Assembly (NCBI RefSeq): GCF_002775205.1
Contig: NC_036456.1
Location: 26,943,850-27,007,849, forward strand
DNA: 64,000 nt
Source: Xiphophorus maculatus
Taxonomy: Eukaryota; Chordata; Actinopteri; Cyprinodontiformes; Poeciliidae
Reading direction: 5' to 3'
Shown: positions 12,217-23,543 of the stretch, piece after piece
How the letters are laid out: every line of letters begins with the position of its first letter
How positions within the stretch are numbered: position 1 is the stretch's first letter
Notes under the pieces: generated by a model
Told to the model about the DNA's origin: nothing
What the model saw: the letters and a program-made list of their open reading frames with translations, nothing else
Databases searched by the model: none
Position numbers and translations under genes: made by a program

Positions 12217-15200
12217 TTAGATTGTCACAAAGTTGCTATGTCTGTTTTCATTCTCCCTCTGTTTGTCCAGGTGACATCTGGTGCTCATGCTCATGTTTTT
12301 ATGGCCTTTTTGTCCTCTTCTCAGGCAGGGTAGGGATCTCTGCAGCTCTAGCCGAGCGTCAGGGCAGAGGAAGATGTAAAACAGGGGATCCAGTAAAGTG
12401 TTGAGGCTGGTCAGGCCGTAGCAAAGGCGGTAGACGTAGAAAATGGACTGCTCAAACAGACACGGCTCGACGGTCTCCAACAGGGACACAAACCTGTATC
12501 CGCCTACCAGGTGGTAGGGTCCAAAGACTACAATAAAGTTGAATGTTATCACGACCAGGATGCCAACGATTTTGTAGCGCTCGTGGTTGGAGAGAGATGG
12601 AGACCGGCGTAATGTCACCCCGATGTGAGCTGAGGTGTAGCTGGGGGGAGAAGAAGAGATTCAGATCAGACATGAACCTGTTTGTTTAAATGCATAAAGC
12701 ATACAGCTCTGACAATGTAAAAAAACAAGAAAAGAGCTTTTTTTTTTTTACTTTTGCAAATAAATCCAGAAATTTTAAGAGGTTTCTGAGTTCCAAAAGT
12801 CGAAAGCGATCAACTTTTGAAACTAACTGGGATTAATACAAAAATTTCTGAGATTTTCTAACGAATTAGCAAATTTTCAAACTCAGAAATGTTCTTGTTT
12901 TTCTTTTTTTTTTTTTTTAGAAAATTTCTGAAATTGATCTGAAATTTTCTGAGTTTCTTCTAAATCTGTGACAAAAATCTTTTCCTAGAAAATTTCTGAG
13001 ATTAATATAATTTTTTTTTGTTACCAGAGAAGTGGCTCAGAAATTTTCTTGTTTTTTCTAGAAATTTTCTGAGATTAATCAAAAAATTTCTGATTTTTTT
13101 TCTAGCAAATTTTCAACTTTTCAATCCAGAAATTTTATTGTTTTTTCTAGAAAATATTCAACTGCCTAGTACGCTGTCATACAAAACAGCAACATTTCTC
13201 CAGGTACACAGTGAAACAAACAAACAAAAACATTTATTTGTCCTTTTTATATCATTTTGTTTATGTTCCTCGTTACTATTGCTAATGTGAATATTTTTGA
13301 AAAACGAATTGTAATGTGCTGTTTTTGACTGAATGAATATGGTATGAGCCATTTTATACACAGAAGTGCAGTAGGTTAGAGAAAAAGAAACTTTCTTGCG
13401 GATTCATTTTCATATTAGAGTGTAAAATACTGTGCTTGAGGTGCAAATAAAATCATACATTATTTGCCTAAATGTTTATAGAGTTCAGTTTTGTCTAAAC
13501 AGAGTAGAAATGTGTTAAAAACAAAGTAGGAGAAGTTTTCTTTGTTTTGTTTGCTGAGAGTTAGCAGCTCTCCACGTAGCTGTTAGCATAACCGAGCAGT
13601 TAGCTTTACAATAAGTAGCTCTGTTGCTCAATAGTTAGTTTGTCTCTGCATACCTCTGTGTATGATTGTTTAGTAATTAGCTTAAAAATAAGTTCCTGTT
13701 AGTTATTAAACTTTAAGCAGGTGTTAGCTTGTTTCTGCATAGCTTGACTATGACTAGCTGTTAGCTTGGGCGCGACAACAGATTAGCGGTTAGCTTGACT
13801 CTGGGTCGATCGGTGAGATGATTAGACATTAGTGTACTTGTGGAGGAACGTAGCTTTTAATTTCATATTTTTATGTGGCTACTGAAGGACATCTAACGGC
13901 CAGATGTGGCCTACAAGTCATAAAATTACTTTATAAAGTGAGTGCTGCTGTCTGCTGCAGATAAGATGACTGATCATAACTATTTCACACAATCCCAGTT
14001 TGAAAAAAACAAACTTAAGCATCTAATTTAGACTGGACAATAAATGTATTATCAAATAATCACATTTTTGGCTTTAAAATATTAAATTTTGGGGTTTGGG
14101 TTTGATGTTAGCACATCTAGGGCTATCAACTTATTGACAAGTGTGTTTTAAAGCTTTTATTTATTTAAAACTAATAATTCAACTCACTATGATGGAATAT
14201 TAGGGCCAGGGCAGGATAAGATTTATTTCTTTTAATTACAAGAATAAAGTCAGAATGTATAAGTAAAAAAAAATGCCAGTGGAACTAGCACTTTTTATCA
14301 ATATTCAACATTGACTTAAAACAAGCTCTTATATCTTGCTTAAAAGTTATTTATTTATTAGTTTAGTCTTATTGAAGTGTACTGAGATATTTGCTGACGG
14401 AGGATTAGGACCATATAAAAAAAGGAAATTATCAGAACAAGAAATAAAAATTAAAAGAATAAAATTGTGTTGCGATAATCTTATGAGTCTTATGAAGTCA
14501 TACTTTATAGTAGTAACTTAATACTACTATAAAATCATACTTTATGACTTTACAGAGAATAAAGTCATTTAAAAGTGATAGTAGAGGCAGCTTGAAGTGA
14601 CCCAATTCAAATTTTTTCCCTTAAAGGGACCTGAATCCGATCTTTTCGTGACAGTCTGACAACATATCAGATTTATTTCAAATGCGACCCAGGCCACTTG
14701 AATATCCGATACGTTTATAATTTTTTCAAATGTGAAACGAATCTGTTCGCCCAGGTCACATTCATCCGACCTGAACGTCATTCATACTCAACAAACGTCA
14801 CTATCCTGCGTCCTGATGCGCGCAAGCAGGAAGACAAACAACAACCGTGGTGGACTATGATAAAGATTAAGCTGCGGTGCTGGCTCTGGTCGAACAATAA
14901 GTTACCATCCATGTTTACTTCTGCAAACACTGAGCACTGCTTCTTCTTCTTCTTTTTTATGGCAGTTTGTGAAGCACTGAGCATGCTCTATGTGGTGTTA
15001 TTGCTCCTCTACTGTGCATGTCTTTAGAAGTTCACACTGGAGATCACATACAAGTCGCATATATTTGGACGTGTGAAAGACCTCGTCAAATCGGAATTGG
15101 GTCACTTCAGGCTGCAGTGTGAACGTAGCCATAAGAAACATGTGAAACAGTGAAAACTCACTGTTACCATAACTAGAAGTACCAACTTACCCTAGAATGG

Positions 15201-15771
15201 TACATGGCAGCAGAAAACCCAGAAGCACAGTGATGATCTTAAAGTGAGCGTATCTGGGGCTGACCGGGTACTTCTCCAGACACAGCTGCCGCTCAGAGTC
15301 AAACACGGACGGCAGCAACCCGCTCAGGCAGAACAGGAAGGTTAGGATCCACACTGCCACTCCCAGCACCGCCGCCACCTTCACTGTCCGCACCCTGCGG
15401 CTGCTCAGCGGGTACACGATGGCCAGGCAGCGGTCCATGGCAATCAGACACAGGAACATGACGCTGGCGTAGACGTTGACGTAAAACACGTATCCGACCA
15501 GCTCGCAGGTGAGCCGGCCATAGGGCCAGCGGTGGGCGCCCTGCAGGTAGAGGATCCACAGGGGCAAGGTGAGCAGCTGGAGGAGGTCCGACAGCAGCAG
15601 GTTGAGGATGTAAACGAGCTGGCAGCCCCCGCTACCCGAGCGACCGAGGTGGTACAAGCCCCAAAGAGACAGCAGGTTGCTGGGCAGGCCCAAGGAGAAG
15701 ATGACACTGTAGACACAGGTCAGGGCAAAGACGTCTGTGTCCAGAGGGAGGCTGCAGGTGTCATTGGACAT
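12217..15771 (-). CDS. Class A GPCR, GPR4/65/68/132-like
   Basis: Exons at 15,771-15,191 and 12,640-12,217 encode 334 residues. The intron (donor GG|GTAAGT, acceptor CCCCCCAG) falls in TM5 at residue 194. The start is the ATG after an in-frame upstream stop, giving MSNDTCSLPL with an N-glycosylation site. Seven membrane segments are evident. The DRY box is DRC (113-115), FGPYH is at 233-237 and DPLFY at 278-282. The TM6-TM7 pattern C-x2-E-x(5)-YR-x(5)-LTSLN-x3-DP resembles the proton-sensing GPR4/GPR65/GPR68/GPR132 group, with GPR132-like TM2-TM3 (LPLWILYL, RWPYG). Orthology inside that group is unresolved. Proton sensing is inferred, not shown, and a lipid or nucleotide receptor of the same cluster is possible. 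Confidence 0.75.
12735..13165. repeat. Palindromic AAATTTCTGAG repeat (copy 1, in GPCR intron)
   Basis: Irregular array of TTTTTCTAGAAAATTTCTGAG and its inverse, each unit near-palindromic, running into AGTACGCTGTCAT. Related arrays at 45,505-45,645 and 62,425-63,080 also end beside a CTAAT-x-CRCTGTYR word, pointing to a shared origin. Confidence 0.65.
13555..13830. repeat. Degenerate GTTAGCTTG tandem repeat
   Basis: Recurring GTTAGCTTG, GCTGTTAGC and TTAGCGGTTAGCTTGACTCT words at loose 25-45 bp spacing, related to the array at 2,510-2,800. It lies in the GPCR intron. Confidence 0.5.
14587..15115. mobile_element. MITE with 22-bp terminal inverted repeats in the GPCR intron
   Basis: The left end reads GCAGCTTGAAGTGACCCAAT and the right end ATTGGGTCACTTCAGGCTGC, an inverted match with two mismatches, continuing two bases further inward as TC and GA. 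It is 529 bp long with no coding frame. It sits 75 bp from the donor of the first coding exon of the GPCR gene. Confidence 0.8.
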
Positions 15772-15968
15772 GTCTCTGCTGGTTAAGGTCCGGACATGGA
15801 ACACTGGAGACGACGACGGACTCACTCAAGGCAGAAAGCTGCTTAGTACATTCATGTTGAAATGTTCATAAATCCACCCAGCATAGGAAAAAAAAAAACA
15901 TCTTCAAAAAGCCTCCTGGATCCATCCACAAATATAAAAATCCTGCAAAGAGGACACTGTGAGCACTA

Positions 15969-16860
15969 CACTGCAAAAATACAAGATATTATCTTTTCTT
16001 GGCTGGTTTCTAGTGTAAATACACTTAAACTAGGACAAAAACTTACAGGTAATTTTCCCATAAGAAATATGAGCTTGTTTTCAGTCAATAATTGTTTCAT
16101 ATTATTGAGTCATATAAGCAGATTTATACAATTATTGTTAAAGTATCTGCAAAAACACAAAATCTTATCTATATTTTTCTGGTTTCTAGTATGAATACAC
16201 TTAAAATAAGACAACATTAACTAAAAGGTAATGTTTAAGTCAATAATAATTTAATATTGATCAAAAAGTACCATCTCCACTGGCAGATTTCTACACTTAT
16301 AACCAGCATTTGTCAAACTATCTATACTGCAAAAACATAAATCTTACAAAATAATTTTTTTGTTTTAAGTGCAAACATCTTAGTACATTTGAAATAAAAC
16401 AAAATTAACTTACAAGTAACTTTTCAGCATGATATATAATCTTATTTTCAGCCAACAATTGCTTAATATTGATGAAAAATTGCTAGTTCAATGGTAGATT
16501 TTTACACTTAGAGCAAGACATTTTTCCTGTGTTGCCAGTTTAACTAGTAATTTTTAAAAATCATTATTGAACAATTACTGATTTAAAACAATCTCCTACA
16601 TCTTTCTGAAAAGCTACTTGTAAATTAATTTTGTCCTATTTTAAGTATAAAAAGATATTTGCACTAGAAACTAGACTGTTGTGTTTTTGCAGTGCAGACA
16701 GTTTGACACAACCAGGTCATAAGTTTATAAATCTGCCAGTGGAAATAGTACTTCTTCATCAATATTCAAGCATTATTCGTATGTTAGTTTTATCCCCTTT
16801 CAAGTGTATTTACACTGGAAACTAGAAGAAAATGATAAGATTTTGTTTGTTTTGCAGTGT
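15969..16860. mobile_element. Nested foldback MITEs (CTGCAAAAACACAAAATCTT family)
   Basis: Left-end words ACTGCAAAAA-x-ACAA occur at 15,969, about 16,147 and about 16,325. Right-end inverses (TTTTTGCAGTG, TTTGCAGTGT) occur at about 16,697 and 16,860. Between them the arms repeat TAGTGTAAATACACTTAAA, AAACTTACAGGTAA and inverted counterparts. The order of ends suggests one copy inserted into another. It lies just upstream of the GPCR gene's coding start. Confidence 0.65.
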
Positions 16861-16916
16861 AGATAGTTTGATACTTGCAGGTGCATGAAAAGAAATAAAT
16901 ATCAATAGTTTCCACT

Positions 16917-17080
16917 CACCTCCCACAGCTCTGTGTCAGAGTCTGAGTCCTGCACTCTGCAGATGGGTGACCTGAGCCGGAGAAACGCTGGGAACACGGT
17001 GCCTTGCCTGGGCCTTGTCTATTCTGTGATCGCTTCCTCCACAGGAAGCTCACTTCTTCAGATTTAAAGGCAACATCCTG
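16917..17080 (-). other. Likely 5' non-coding exon of the GPR4/132-like receptor
   Basis: On the minus strand a strong donor (CTGTGGGAG|GTGAGT) lies at about 16,922. It is in the only stretch of non-repetitive DNA (16,861-17,190) between two MITE clusters, 1.1 kb upstream of the receptor start codon. No acceptor is needed if this is the first exon. This is inference from splice signal and position; transcription is not shown. Confidence 0.35.
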
Positions 17081-17191
17081 AGGCAGGAGAACGCCTTTCT
17101 GCATCAGAACAAAAACATACGCTCTCTCTATTTTTCTCTGCCACCCTGTAGTCACAATCACCAAAGGTGGACCGCTGAGACATCCTGACCT

Positions 17192-18043
17192 CACTGAAAA
17201 AACACAAAATCTTACCAAGCATTTTTGGCGTCGTTTCTAAGAAACTAAGATACAAATATCTTATAAGACTAAACTAACTTGCAAGTAACTTTTCAGCAAA
17301 AGGAACTTGTTTCAAGAGGTGGCCTAATATGCTTTTTTGAACAGATTAGGGTAGGTCTAGGAGTTATAGAAAACAAGCATATTACAGGTTTTGCGTAAAA
17401 TCATTCTTAGATAATTAGATTTTAGTCTATTCAGTTTCGTTTTAGAGCCTCTTGTTGCTTTAAATACAAATTAGCTGCTGCTTGCCACGTCCCCTCACTG
17501 CTCACTGTTTACACTTGCATGTGAGTGTAACCGTGGGAGTCGAAACGCAAATGCGCAATTATACAACCGTACATTTTTGAAAAGCAGAAGTGGAGCCCCC
17601 TGCACAACCAAGAAGAATGCAGCAAGTGGTTTCTGGATAAGTCAACAACAATGGCTGCTGCCTTTTCCAGCAGTAAAACCAGGCGACCAAACATGTTGGA
17701 GCTCAGCGTGGGTTGCTAGGTAACGGCACGGTACCTGTTGACTGTGACAGTAGGGACGGTTTTTGAAATGCCTCATTTTCCGAACATCAGAACACATAAA
17801 CTTATTGCCAAAAAACGCTGGGTGTTTCTTTGTAGCGCCGGTGCTGCTTTTAGAAGCAGCTGAGACTCAAATGGAAATACAAATTGTGAATTCGGTGTGA
17901 TAAGGTCCCTTTTAAGAATTTTTTAAAACTTAAAACAAGCTCAAATTTCTTGCTGAAAAGTTACTTCAAAGTTAATTTGGTTTAATTCTAAATATGTGAA
18001 GATATTTCCAATAGAAACTAGGTAAGATTTTGTTTTTGCAGTG
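17192..18043. mobile_element. Foldback MITE split by an inserted TTAA MITE
   Basis: The left arm (CACTGAAAAAACACAAAATC to CTTGTTTCAAG, 17,192-17,315) and its inverted right arm (ACTTAAAACAAGCTCAAA to GATTTTGTTTTTGCAGTG, 17,925-18,043) match the family at 15,969-16,860. About 600 bp of an unrelated element separate them. Confidence 0.75.
17313..17915. mobile_element. piggyBac-type MITE (family c), inserted in a foldback MITE
   Basis: The right end GGACCTTATCACACC (read on minus) lies inside TTAA at 17,912. The left end GGTGGCCTAATATGC follows a degraded target site. It contains AATGGCTGCTG and one X-box-like GTTGCTAGGTAAC (17,712-17,724). Relatives lie at 42,265, 57,175 and 60,415. No transposase frame is present. 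Confidence 0.65.
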
Positions 18044-18045
18044 AC

Positions 18046-18172
18046 ACTTCATAATAAAATTACTCAAGTAAAAGTAAGAAGTAAGGCATAATAAAGAAAA
18101 CTCCTAAAAACTATTCAAGTAAATGTAATTGAGTAAATGTAAGTAGTTACTACCCAACTCAGACTGATGAAA
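18046..18172. mobile_element. ACTTGAGTAA-family MITE fragment (copy 2)
   Basis: Carries ATTACTCAAGTAAAAGTAAG and GTAAGTAGTTACTACCCAAC, the inverse of copy 1. It abuts the foldback element. Confidence 0.65.
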
Positions 18173-19500
18173 CATAGAAAAATGAAAGCTGTGGTGTGTT
18201 TGTGTCCAACCTCAGAAATCGATTAATGTTCAACCTGCTTGAGAACAAAGCAGTAATTATGAATATTTTTAGCTCCCAAACAGAGTTTTATAGACACTGT
18301 GTGAGCTAAATTTCTGTCCTGAGTAATTTTTCTCACCAAAAGGAGGAAAAACATCCCAGACAATTGAAATTGTTTGAGTGGAGAATGGATTTATTGAGAC
18401 AATAAGTGTGCGGCTGTATTTTTACCACGCAGATTCAACGGGAGCAGGGCCATTCAGATTGCTTCCTTCTAAATGTCACAGATCTCTGATTTATTGAATA
18501 ACCCCAGTTGGTACCTAGTGAGCCGAAAGTCCTGAGAGACTTTTCGACCCGTCTCCAGCTCCCTCTGTTCCCCGGTGTGAACCTCGCTCAGCCTGCAGTC
18601 GGACATAAACACGATTAAACAGGAAGCCACCTGAATGTGACCTCCACCTCGAGTCCAACCCGGCATGGCGACAGCAAGATAAACCGTTTCTAGTAGTAGT
18701 CTTTCAGCAGTTGCTGCCACTTTGTACTTATATTTATAATTAATTCATATAGATAGCATTTAAGTCTTTCTGTCCCTTCATAAACTGTACAAACTTGAGC
18801 GTTGTAAACAAATTCATCATTAATTATCTTTTCCTGACCTGATGACTTTAAAATTAGATGCGTTCATCTCTAAAAGCTGTGCAAACTGAGGTCAGAAAGC
18901 TGATTTCTGCCTGAATTAGGAGCAAACAGTCTGATTTCCTGGAATATTAGGGACAACAATGGATCTCAATAACTTGTTTATAATTGGCCATGTCCAGTTT
19001 TTAAACACCAGAAAGACTAATCATTGCATGGGAGCATATAACACACAAAGATTTCCTGTTATTCTCAGGATTTATTTAAAACAACAAAGATAATTTCATT
19101 TTAGCTGAGAAAGTAAGAAGAATCAACGGAAGCAACTATTAATAATTACAGTTACTAATAATCAAACTTACCACACAATGATTAAATAATTAAACAAAAA
19201 AAAAACAAGCACAATAAGATTTACAATTTATTTTCTATATTTACACTTAAGAAGTAAATAGTTCAATAATGAGCAAATGAACACTCAAAACACAATTTAA
19301 TTAAATTTACTGATCCCTCAGGAATCTAATGAGGTGTTATGGTTTAATGTTGAGATTAAAGTTTTCATCTAAATCTAAGCATGATAAAGACTTGGTATAA
19401 AATCAGGACTCGTCTTAATAGATTTCTCCAGATGTGTGTCTATCATAGTTACATCTCTTGAATTAAAAAATGTCTGGACTAGTCACTGTTTTAGTCGAAA
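18173..19500. other. Intergenic DNA between the GPCR and UGT array
   Basis: No gene is recognised. A minus-strand frame at 18,469-18,720 has no family resemblance. Much of the rest is AT-rich. Confidence 0.5.
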
Positions 19501-19502
19501 AA

Positions 19503-19735
19503 GTCACTCTGAGACCAACAAGACGTCATTGATGCTTTGGTGGCTCGTTTTTCTTTTTTCTTTTTTTTCTCCGAAGAGTTTTTGCGGCACTATGGGCTCG
19601 TATTTTTTGTGACAGTAGGCAGACAGGAAAGAGGGCGAGGAGAGGGGGGTGGACATACAGCAAAGGTCGCCAGGAGTCGAACCCGCGATGTCCGCGTCGA
19701 GGACTAAGGCCTCCAAATGTGGGGCGTTCTAACAG
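19503..19735 (-). mobile_element. tRNA-derived SINE, 5' truncated
   Basis: The minus strand reads CCACATTTGGAGGCCTTAGT, then CTCGACGCGGACATCGCGG, then an RNA polymerase III B box GGTTCGACTCC (19,673-19,683), then the common fish SINE body with CTTTCCTGTCTGCCTACTGT. The A-box half is missing. The element ends about 35 bp beyond the stop codon of the first UGT gene, in the same orientation, so it probably forms part of that gene's 3' UTR. Confidence 0.8.
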
Positions 19736-19770
19736 TTCTTGTGGTTGAATGAGGGAGTATCTTTGATGAA

Positions 19771-21357
19771 TTACTCTGGTTTGATCTTCTTGCTGGACCT
19801 CTTACAGCAGAGTAACCTACAGACAAAGATGAAACCCCAGATGGAGGTTCCAGTTATGGCCAATACAAAGACTGCTACGTCTAGGCAGAAGTAGGAATAC
19901 CAAGGCAGACCGAAGCCTGCGGACTGCAGGTGGGCGGCTCCTTTGTTCCTGATGACGTACTCTATCCAGAAGATGGCTGTGTCCATTGGAGACATTGGTC
20001 GGTCACGGTGTAGCTGAGAGAGACGTTGGCTGTTTTCACGGTAAGATGGATTCTCCAAGATGTCCTTTAGAGCCTCCAGGAAATTGTCTTTGGTCAGCAA
20101 TCGGACCTCCACCACCCTAGCTGCTCCTCGAACTTTCAGTCGGAGTAAGTTGTCAAATTGATCAAATAGGAGGGGCAAACCCAGAACAGGAACACCATGA
20201 TAGACGGCCTCATACATGCCATTGGTTCCTCCATGGGCTATGAAGACTTTAGTCTTAGGATGTCCCAGGAGATCATTCTGGGGAAGCCATTTCACCAGCT
20301 TGGTGTTTCTTCCCAAAGATGAAGGTTTGTCACCATCAAAGCGCCAAATTACTTTCTGAGGGAGCTCAGCAAAAGCAGCAGCAATGGCTTCTGTGATCCC
20401 ATGAGGCAGAGCTGACACCAGTGTTCCCAGTGACATGACCACCACCCCATGTTCTCCAGAGCTCTGCATGAATTCCTCCAACTCATCAGGCAGAGGTTGG
20501 GCCTCCTTGCCCTGGAAGCCCCCTATGTAAACCATATTGGGCATGGTGGGCCGAGGGAAGTCAAAGATAAAATCTCCTCTACAAAGCCAGATATCAGCTG
20601 AGAGCTCCAAGGACACCAAGTCAGTCCCAGGAGGGAAGTATTTCTGGAAGACATCTGTGTAGGCTGGGTTAACGACAACGTACAACTCATAAAGATTGTA
20701 GAGATAATGCAACATATTCTTTGTCCTCTCTAGAAAATCCATCTGATCATGAAGTTCACTTCCTGATACAGGTGCATAGGAGACAGGAGATGGAGCGATG
20801 GATTGATGACTTTCTCCATTATTGATCCAGCGGACATTAAAGACCATTGGAAGCTTGAGATAACCACCCAGAATAACCCCTAAAGGGAAAGCAGGATCTG
20901 TCAACATGAGGTCAAACTTCATGTCCTTTAACTTCTTCATTAGCACTTCATCCTCTAAAATTATATTAGACAATCGTGCCAAACTCTTATGGTTGTGTTT
21001 TAACATCAATGTAAGCAAATTGTGTTGACAAAATGAGCGTATAAAATTAGGATGGCCACGGCAATCCATGACATCCAGGAGCATTTTCATGAAAATGCTC
21101 CTGTCTGCCTCATCGAAGAAAGATGGAATATGAATTGAGGTGTAAATGGAAGAACTATTGGTGATATACCAGCTTTTGGCGGAGTGCAAAACGGTGATTT
21201 CGTGACCCCTGGAGTGAAGCTGTTCCAGGATAACCTTCATGTTGATCCAGTGGCTGCCATCAACAGGCAACACCAGGATCTTACTGCCTTTACAGTAAGA
21301 GGATCTGAGCACCAGACAGCAGAGGACTGCCAGGAATACAGAGACCGCCTTGGACAT
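19771..21357 (-). CDS. ugt5: UDP-glucuronosyltransferase 5-type, copy 1
   Basis: A 528-residue ER membrane enzyme (GT1 family) that transfers glucuronic acid from UDP-glucuronate to lipophilic acceptors. A signal peptide occupies residues 1-22. GSHW with the catalytic-base His is at 34-37 and its partner Asp is at 154 (LTDPAFP). WLPQND (357-362) and the UGT signature AHGGTNGMYEAVYHGVP (374-390) with FDQFDN bind UDP-sugar. A membrane helix at about 489-516 ends in KKIKPE, which fits a KxKxx ER-retrieval signal. The whole CDS is one exon, as in fish UGT5 genes. The start is the ATG just after CTTTGCAG|AAA, a splice acceptor shared with copy 2, so a 5' non-coding exon exists. Against copy 2 most differences lie at residues 79-146, the acceptor-binding half. 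Substrate is unknown. Confidence 0.9.
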   Translation of the reverse strand: MSKAVSVFLAVLCCLVLRSSYCKGSKILVLPVDGSHWINMKVILEQLHSRGHEITVLHSAKSWYITNSSSIYTSIHIPSFFDEADRSIFMKMLLDVMDCRGHPNFIRSFCQHNLLTLMLKHNHKSLARLSNIILEDEVLMKKLKDMKFDLMLTDPAFPLGVILGGYLKLPMVFNVRWINNGESHQSIAPSPVSYAPVSGSELHDQMDFLERTKNMLHYLYNLYELYVVVNPAYTDVFQKYFPPGTDLVSLELSADIWLCRGDFIFDFPRPTMPNMVYIGGFQGKEAQPLPDELEEFMQSSGEHGVVVMSLGTLVSALPHGITEAIAAAFAELPQKVIWRFDGDKPSSLGRNTKLVKWLPQNDLLGHPKTKVFIAHGGTNGMYEAVYHGVPVLGLPLLFDQFDNLLRLKVRGAARVVEVRLLTKDNFLEALKDILENPSYRENSQRLSQLHRDRPMSPMDTAIFWIEYVIRNKGAAHLQSAGFGLPWYSYFCLDVAVFVLAITGTSIWGFIFVCRLLCCKRSSKKIKPE

Positions 21358-22290
21358 TTTCTGCAAAGGAAAAACAAAAAGGTTTTTTTATGCCAAGCAG
21401 ATGAACTTTTAAAAGAGGGGATAACGTATCAAATTTCTTTACTTCAGATACAAATGGTAAGAACAATCATAAAACCCTCCCACGGTGTTATCAGGACGCC
21501 CAGAAGGAGTGCGGCTGATGTCACCGTCAGACAATGGTTAAGTGTCGTCCCATCAGTCAATCAGTTCCCGAAACGACACACAAAGAAAAACCTTGTAAAA
21601 GTGTATTCGGGGGTCAAACCTTGCTGGACTGCACACATAATGAAAAGCTCATGGGTCCAGTGGACCATGTCTCCTAAGACTGCAGGAGGGTTAAAAGCCA
21701 ACCATTTTATCTAAGACAGAGTACACTAAACCATTTGTGTTTTAAAATTCAAGAGTTTCCACTCGATATTTTCTTCCCTCTTCTAAAAGAATTTACTTGG
21801 AATCGACGAAGGCAAGGTATTTGTCAAGCTTTTTCTCTTTTATCTGACAAGTTTAACGATGGTTTTTATACTCAATTACATTTGGTCTCATTAGACCAAA
21901 GGATATGACTCCAAAAAATAAGGTGTCTGCCCCATTTTGCAAACTGCAGTATGGCTTTTTATGTTGCATTTAGAGTAATTGCCTCTGTTATGTTAAAATT
22001 TGATGAAGTATCAATTATGCATTTATCATCATGTAAAAAATGCAGAATCCAAACATATTTAGTTCGCTCAGATCATCTCGGGAAGCAGTTAGAAAATGAA
22101 CAATATGGAGTTGTTTTTGCATAATAATGTAAACTGAAAAATCAAACCTGAATCTAGATGAATCCTATTCCAGATGTTTGCCTTGAGCTGTTCATTGTCA
22201 GGAAGCGGGATTGTATTTGACACTCGCCTCACATTTCACAGCGAGTCTGAGCTTGTAGGACAAAGTCCAGTATGTGTACTAAAGGCAAGT
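21358..22290 (-). promoter_or_regulatory. 5' intron, non-coding exon and promoter of UGT copy 1
   Basis: The minus strand has a donor GATTCAG|GTTTGA whose last exon base is 22,148, pairing with the acceptor at 21,361. Upstream of the exon is CAAAGTCCA (22,261-22,269, as read on plus), a match to the known HNF4-specific site. The block from about 21,960 to 22,340 aligns with 25,700-26,090 and 27,050-27,400. Intron and promoter assignment is inferred from conservation and splice words. Confidence 0.6.
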
Positions 22291-22339
22291 TACAAAGTTT
22301 TATTGCTTGTCCTGAAAGGCTGTTTGGTATAATTATGTA

Positions 22340-23543
22340 GCATATCTGTATCTGTTTAGTCAATAGCTGGGCTGCGGAAAGTGTGGTTACATTTCCTTTT
22401 TTTCACACTATCTCTAAAAGACCAAATCTGAGTTTTATTTTACCTAACAAAATTAAGGTGAGTCAACATCCCTTTTTCCTTGACATGTCCTCTTCGTAAG
22501 AACAAAATGTTTGATCCAGTCGGGAGTCAGAGAATGACAGCAAGACAATAAGTAGAGAAACTGCAAAGATTGATTTATTGTGACACAGGCAAAAAAAAAT
22601 TCAGGTTGCTTTTCAGCATGTAGGTCTTGCATTTAAATCTCAGCCATCAACATAACTTTTTTTGTTTCCCTGTATGATTGTATACAATTGTGCAGGAGAC
22701 TCATATTGAACAGTATTTAACTTTCCATTGTTTTGGGACTATCCAGAATAAAATCAGTAGAATTGTACAACCATTTTCAGTTGGGAAAACCACAGGCCAA
22801 TCACGTATTAGTACGAAGTAAAAACGTGCAACAGCAGAACCTTTTTCAGGACGATGTGCAATGAACACAGATCTCAAGAATACAAGACAGTTTTCCTAGG
22901 CCTTGCTACTCTTACAAGATCTTTATACCCTCTTTTCGCAACTCAGATTACATAAACATTTTTGAACCTGTACTTCTCTGAGCAAAGAAGCAAATTACTA
23001 AGTCTCACTGGAGGGCAAGACAGTCGTTCTCAATTATACTCTCAAAGTTATGTGGGTGAAAGAATTGCCACTCTCAAATAAGGTTTAAAGCCAACATCTT
23101 TTATAAGTTGTGTACAGAAAATGTCATACAAGTTGTAGAGGAGCGATCAACTACACAGAGAAATAACTTTTGATAAAAGTAACCCCCCTTAATATAAAAA
23201 GTCAAATATCCCTGAAAGTGTGATGTTTTTCCAGTGGCTTTTTCCTATCATCTTTCCTTGACAGGCCTCCTTCATAAACATTAATACTACCATCTTCTAA
23301 TGTTAGTATTAATGTTGTATTTTACTGAGAAACAGGTCTGTTGCAAAATCCCTTTTTTTCTAAATTCAATATGTCCAGAAATAACATTTTAATGTAAGAT
23401 AGTTAACAATTGTATGGTATTAACATTGAATATGAGGCAGAAATGTTGGTATATTGCACAGCTTGTTGTTTTTGGTTAAGCTACAGGGAGGACACTGTAG
23501 CAAAGCTGTCTATTTATTAAAACGGAAGTAATTTTTAAATAAA
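22340..23543. other. Spacer between UGT copies 1 and 2
   Basis: No gene is present. The part from about 23,040 aligns with 27,600-28,040, the 3' flank of UGT copy 3, so flanks were duplicated with the genes. A minus-strand AATAAA (23,518-23,513) lies 26 nt after the copy 2 stop and would give a very short 3' UTR. Confidence 0.55.

Noticed and set aside
15772-15825. N-terminal extension of the GPR4/132-like receptor from a GTG codon
   Set aside because: Preceded by an in-frame stop; the ATG at 15,771 gives a normal GPCR N-terminus.
19673-19735. A tRNA gene near 19.7 kb
   Set aside because: There is a B box, but no A box and no cloverleaf, and the body continues as a known type of fish SINE.
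21358-21366. Longer UGT N-termini starting at TTG codons (also at 25,139 and 29,655)
   Set aside because: The extra codons overlap a strong splice acceptor in all three genes. The ATG right after it gives 528 residues and a good signal peptide each time.
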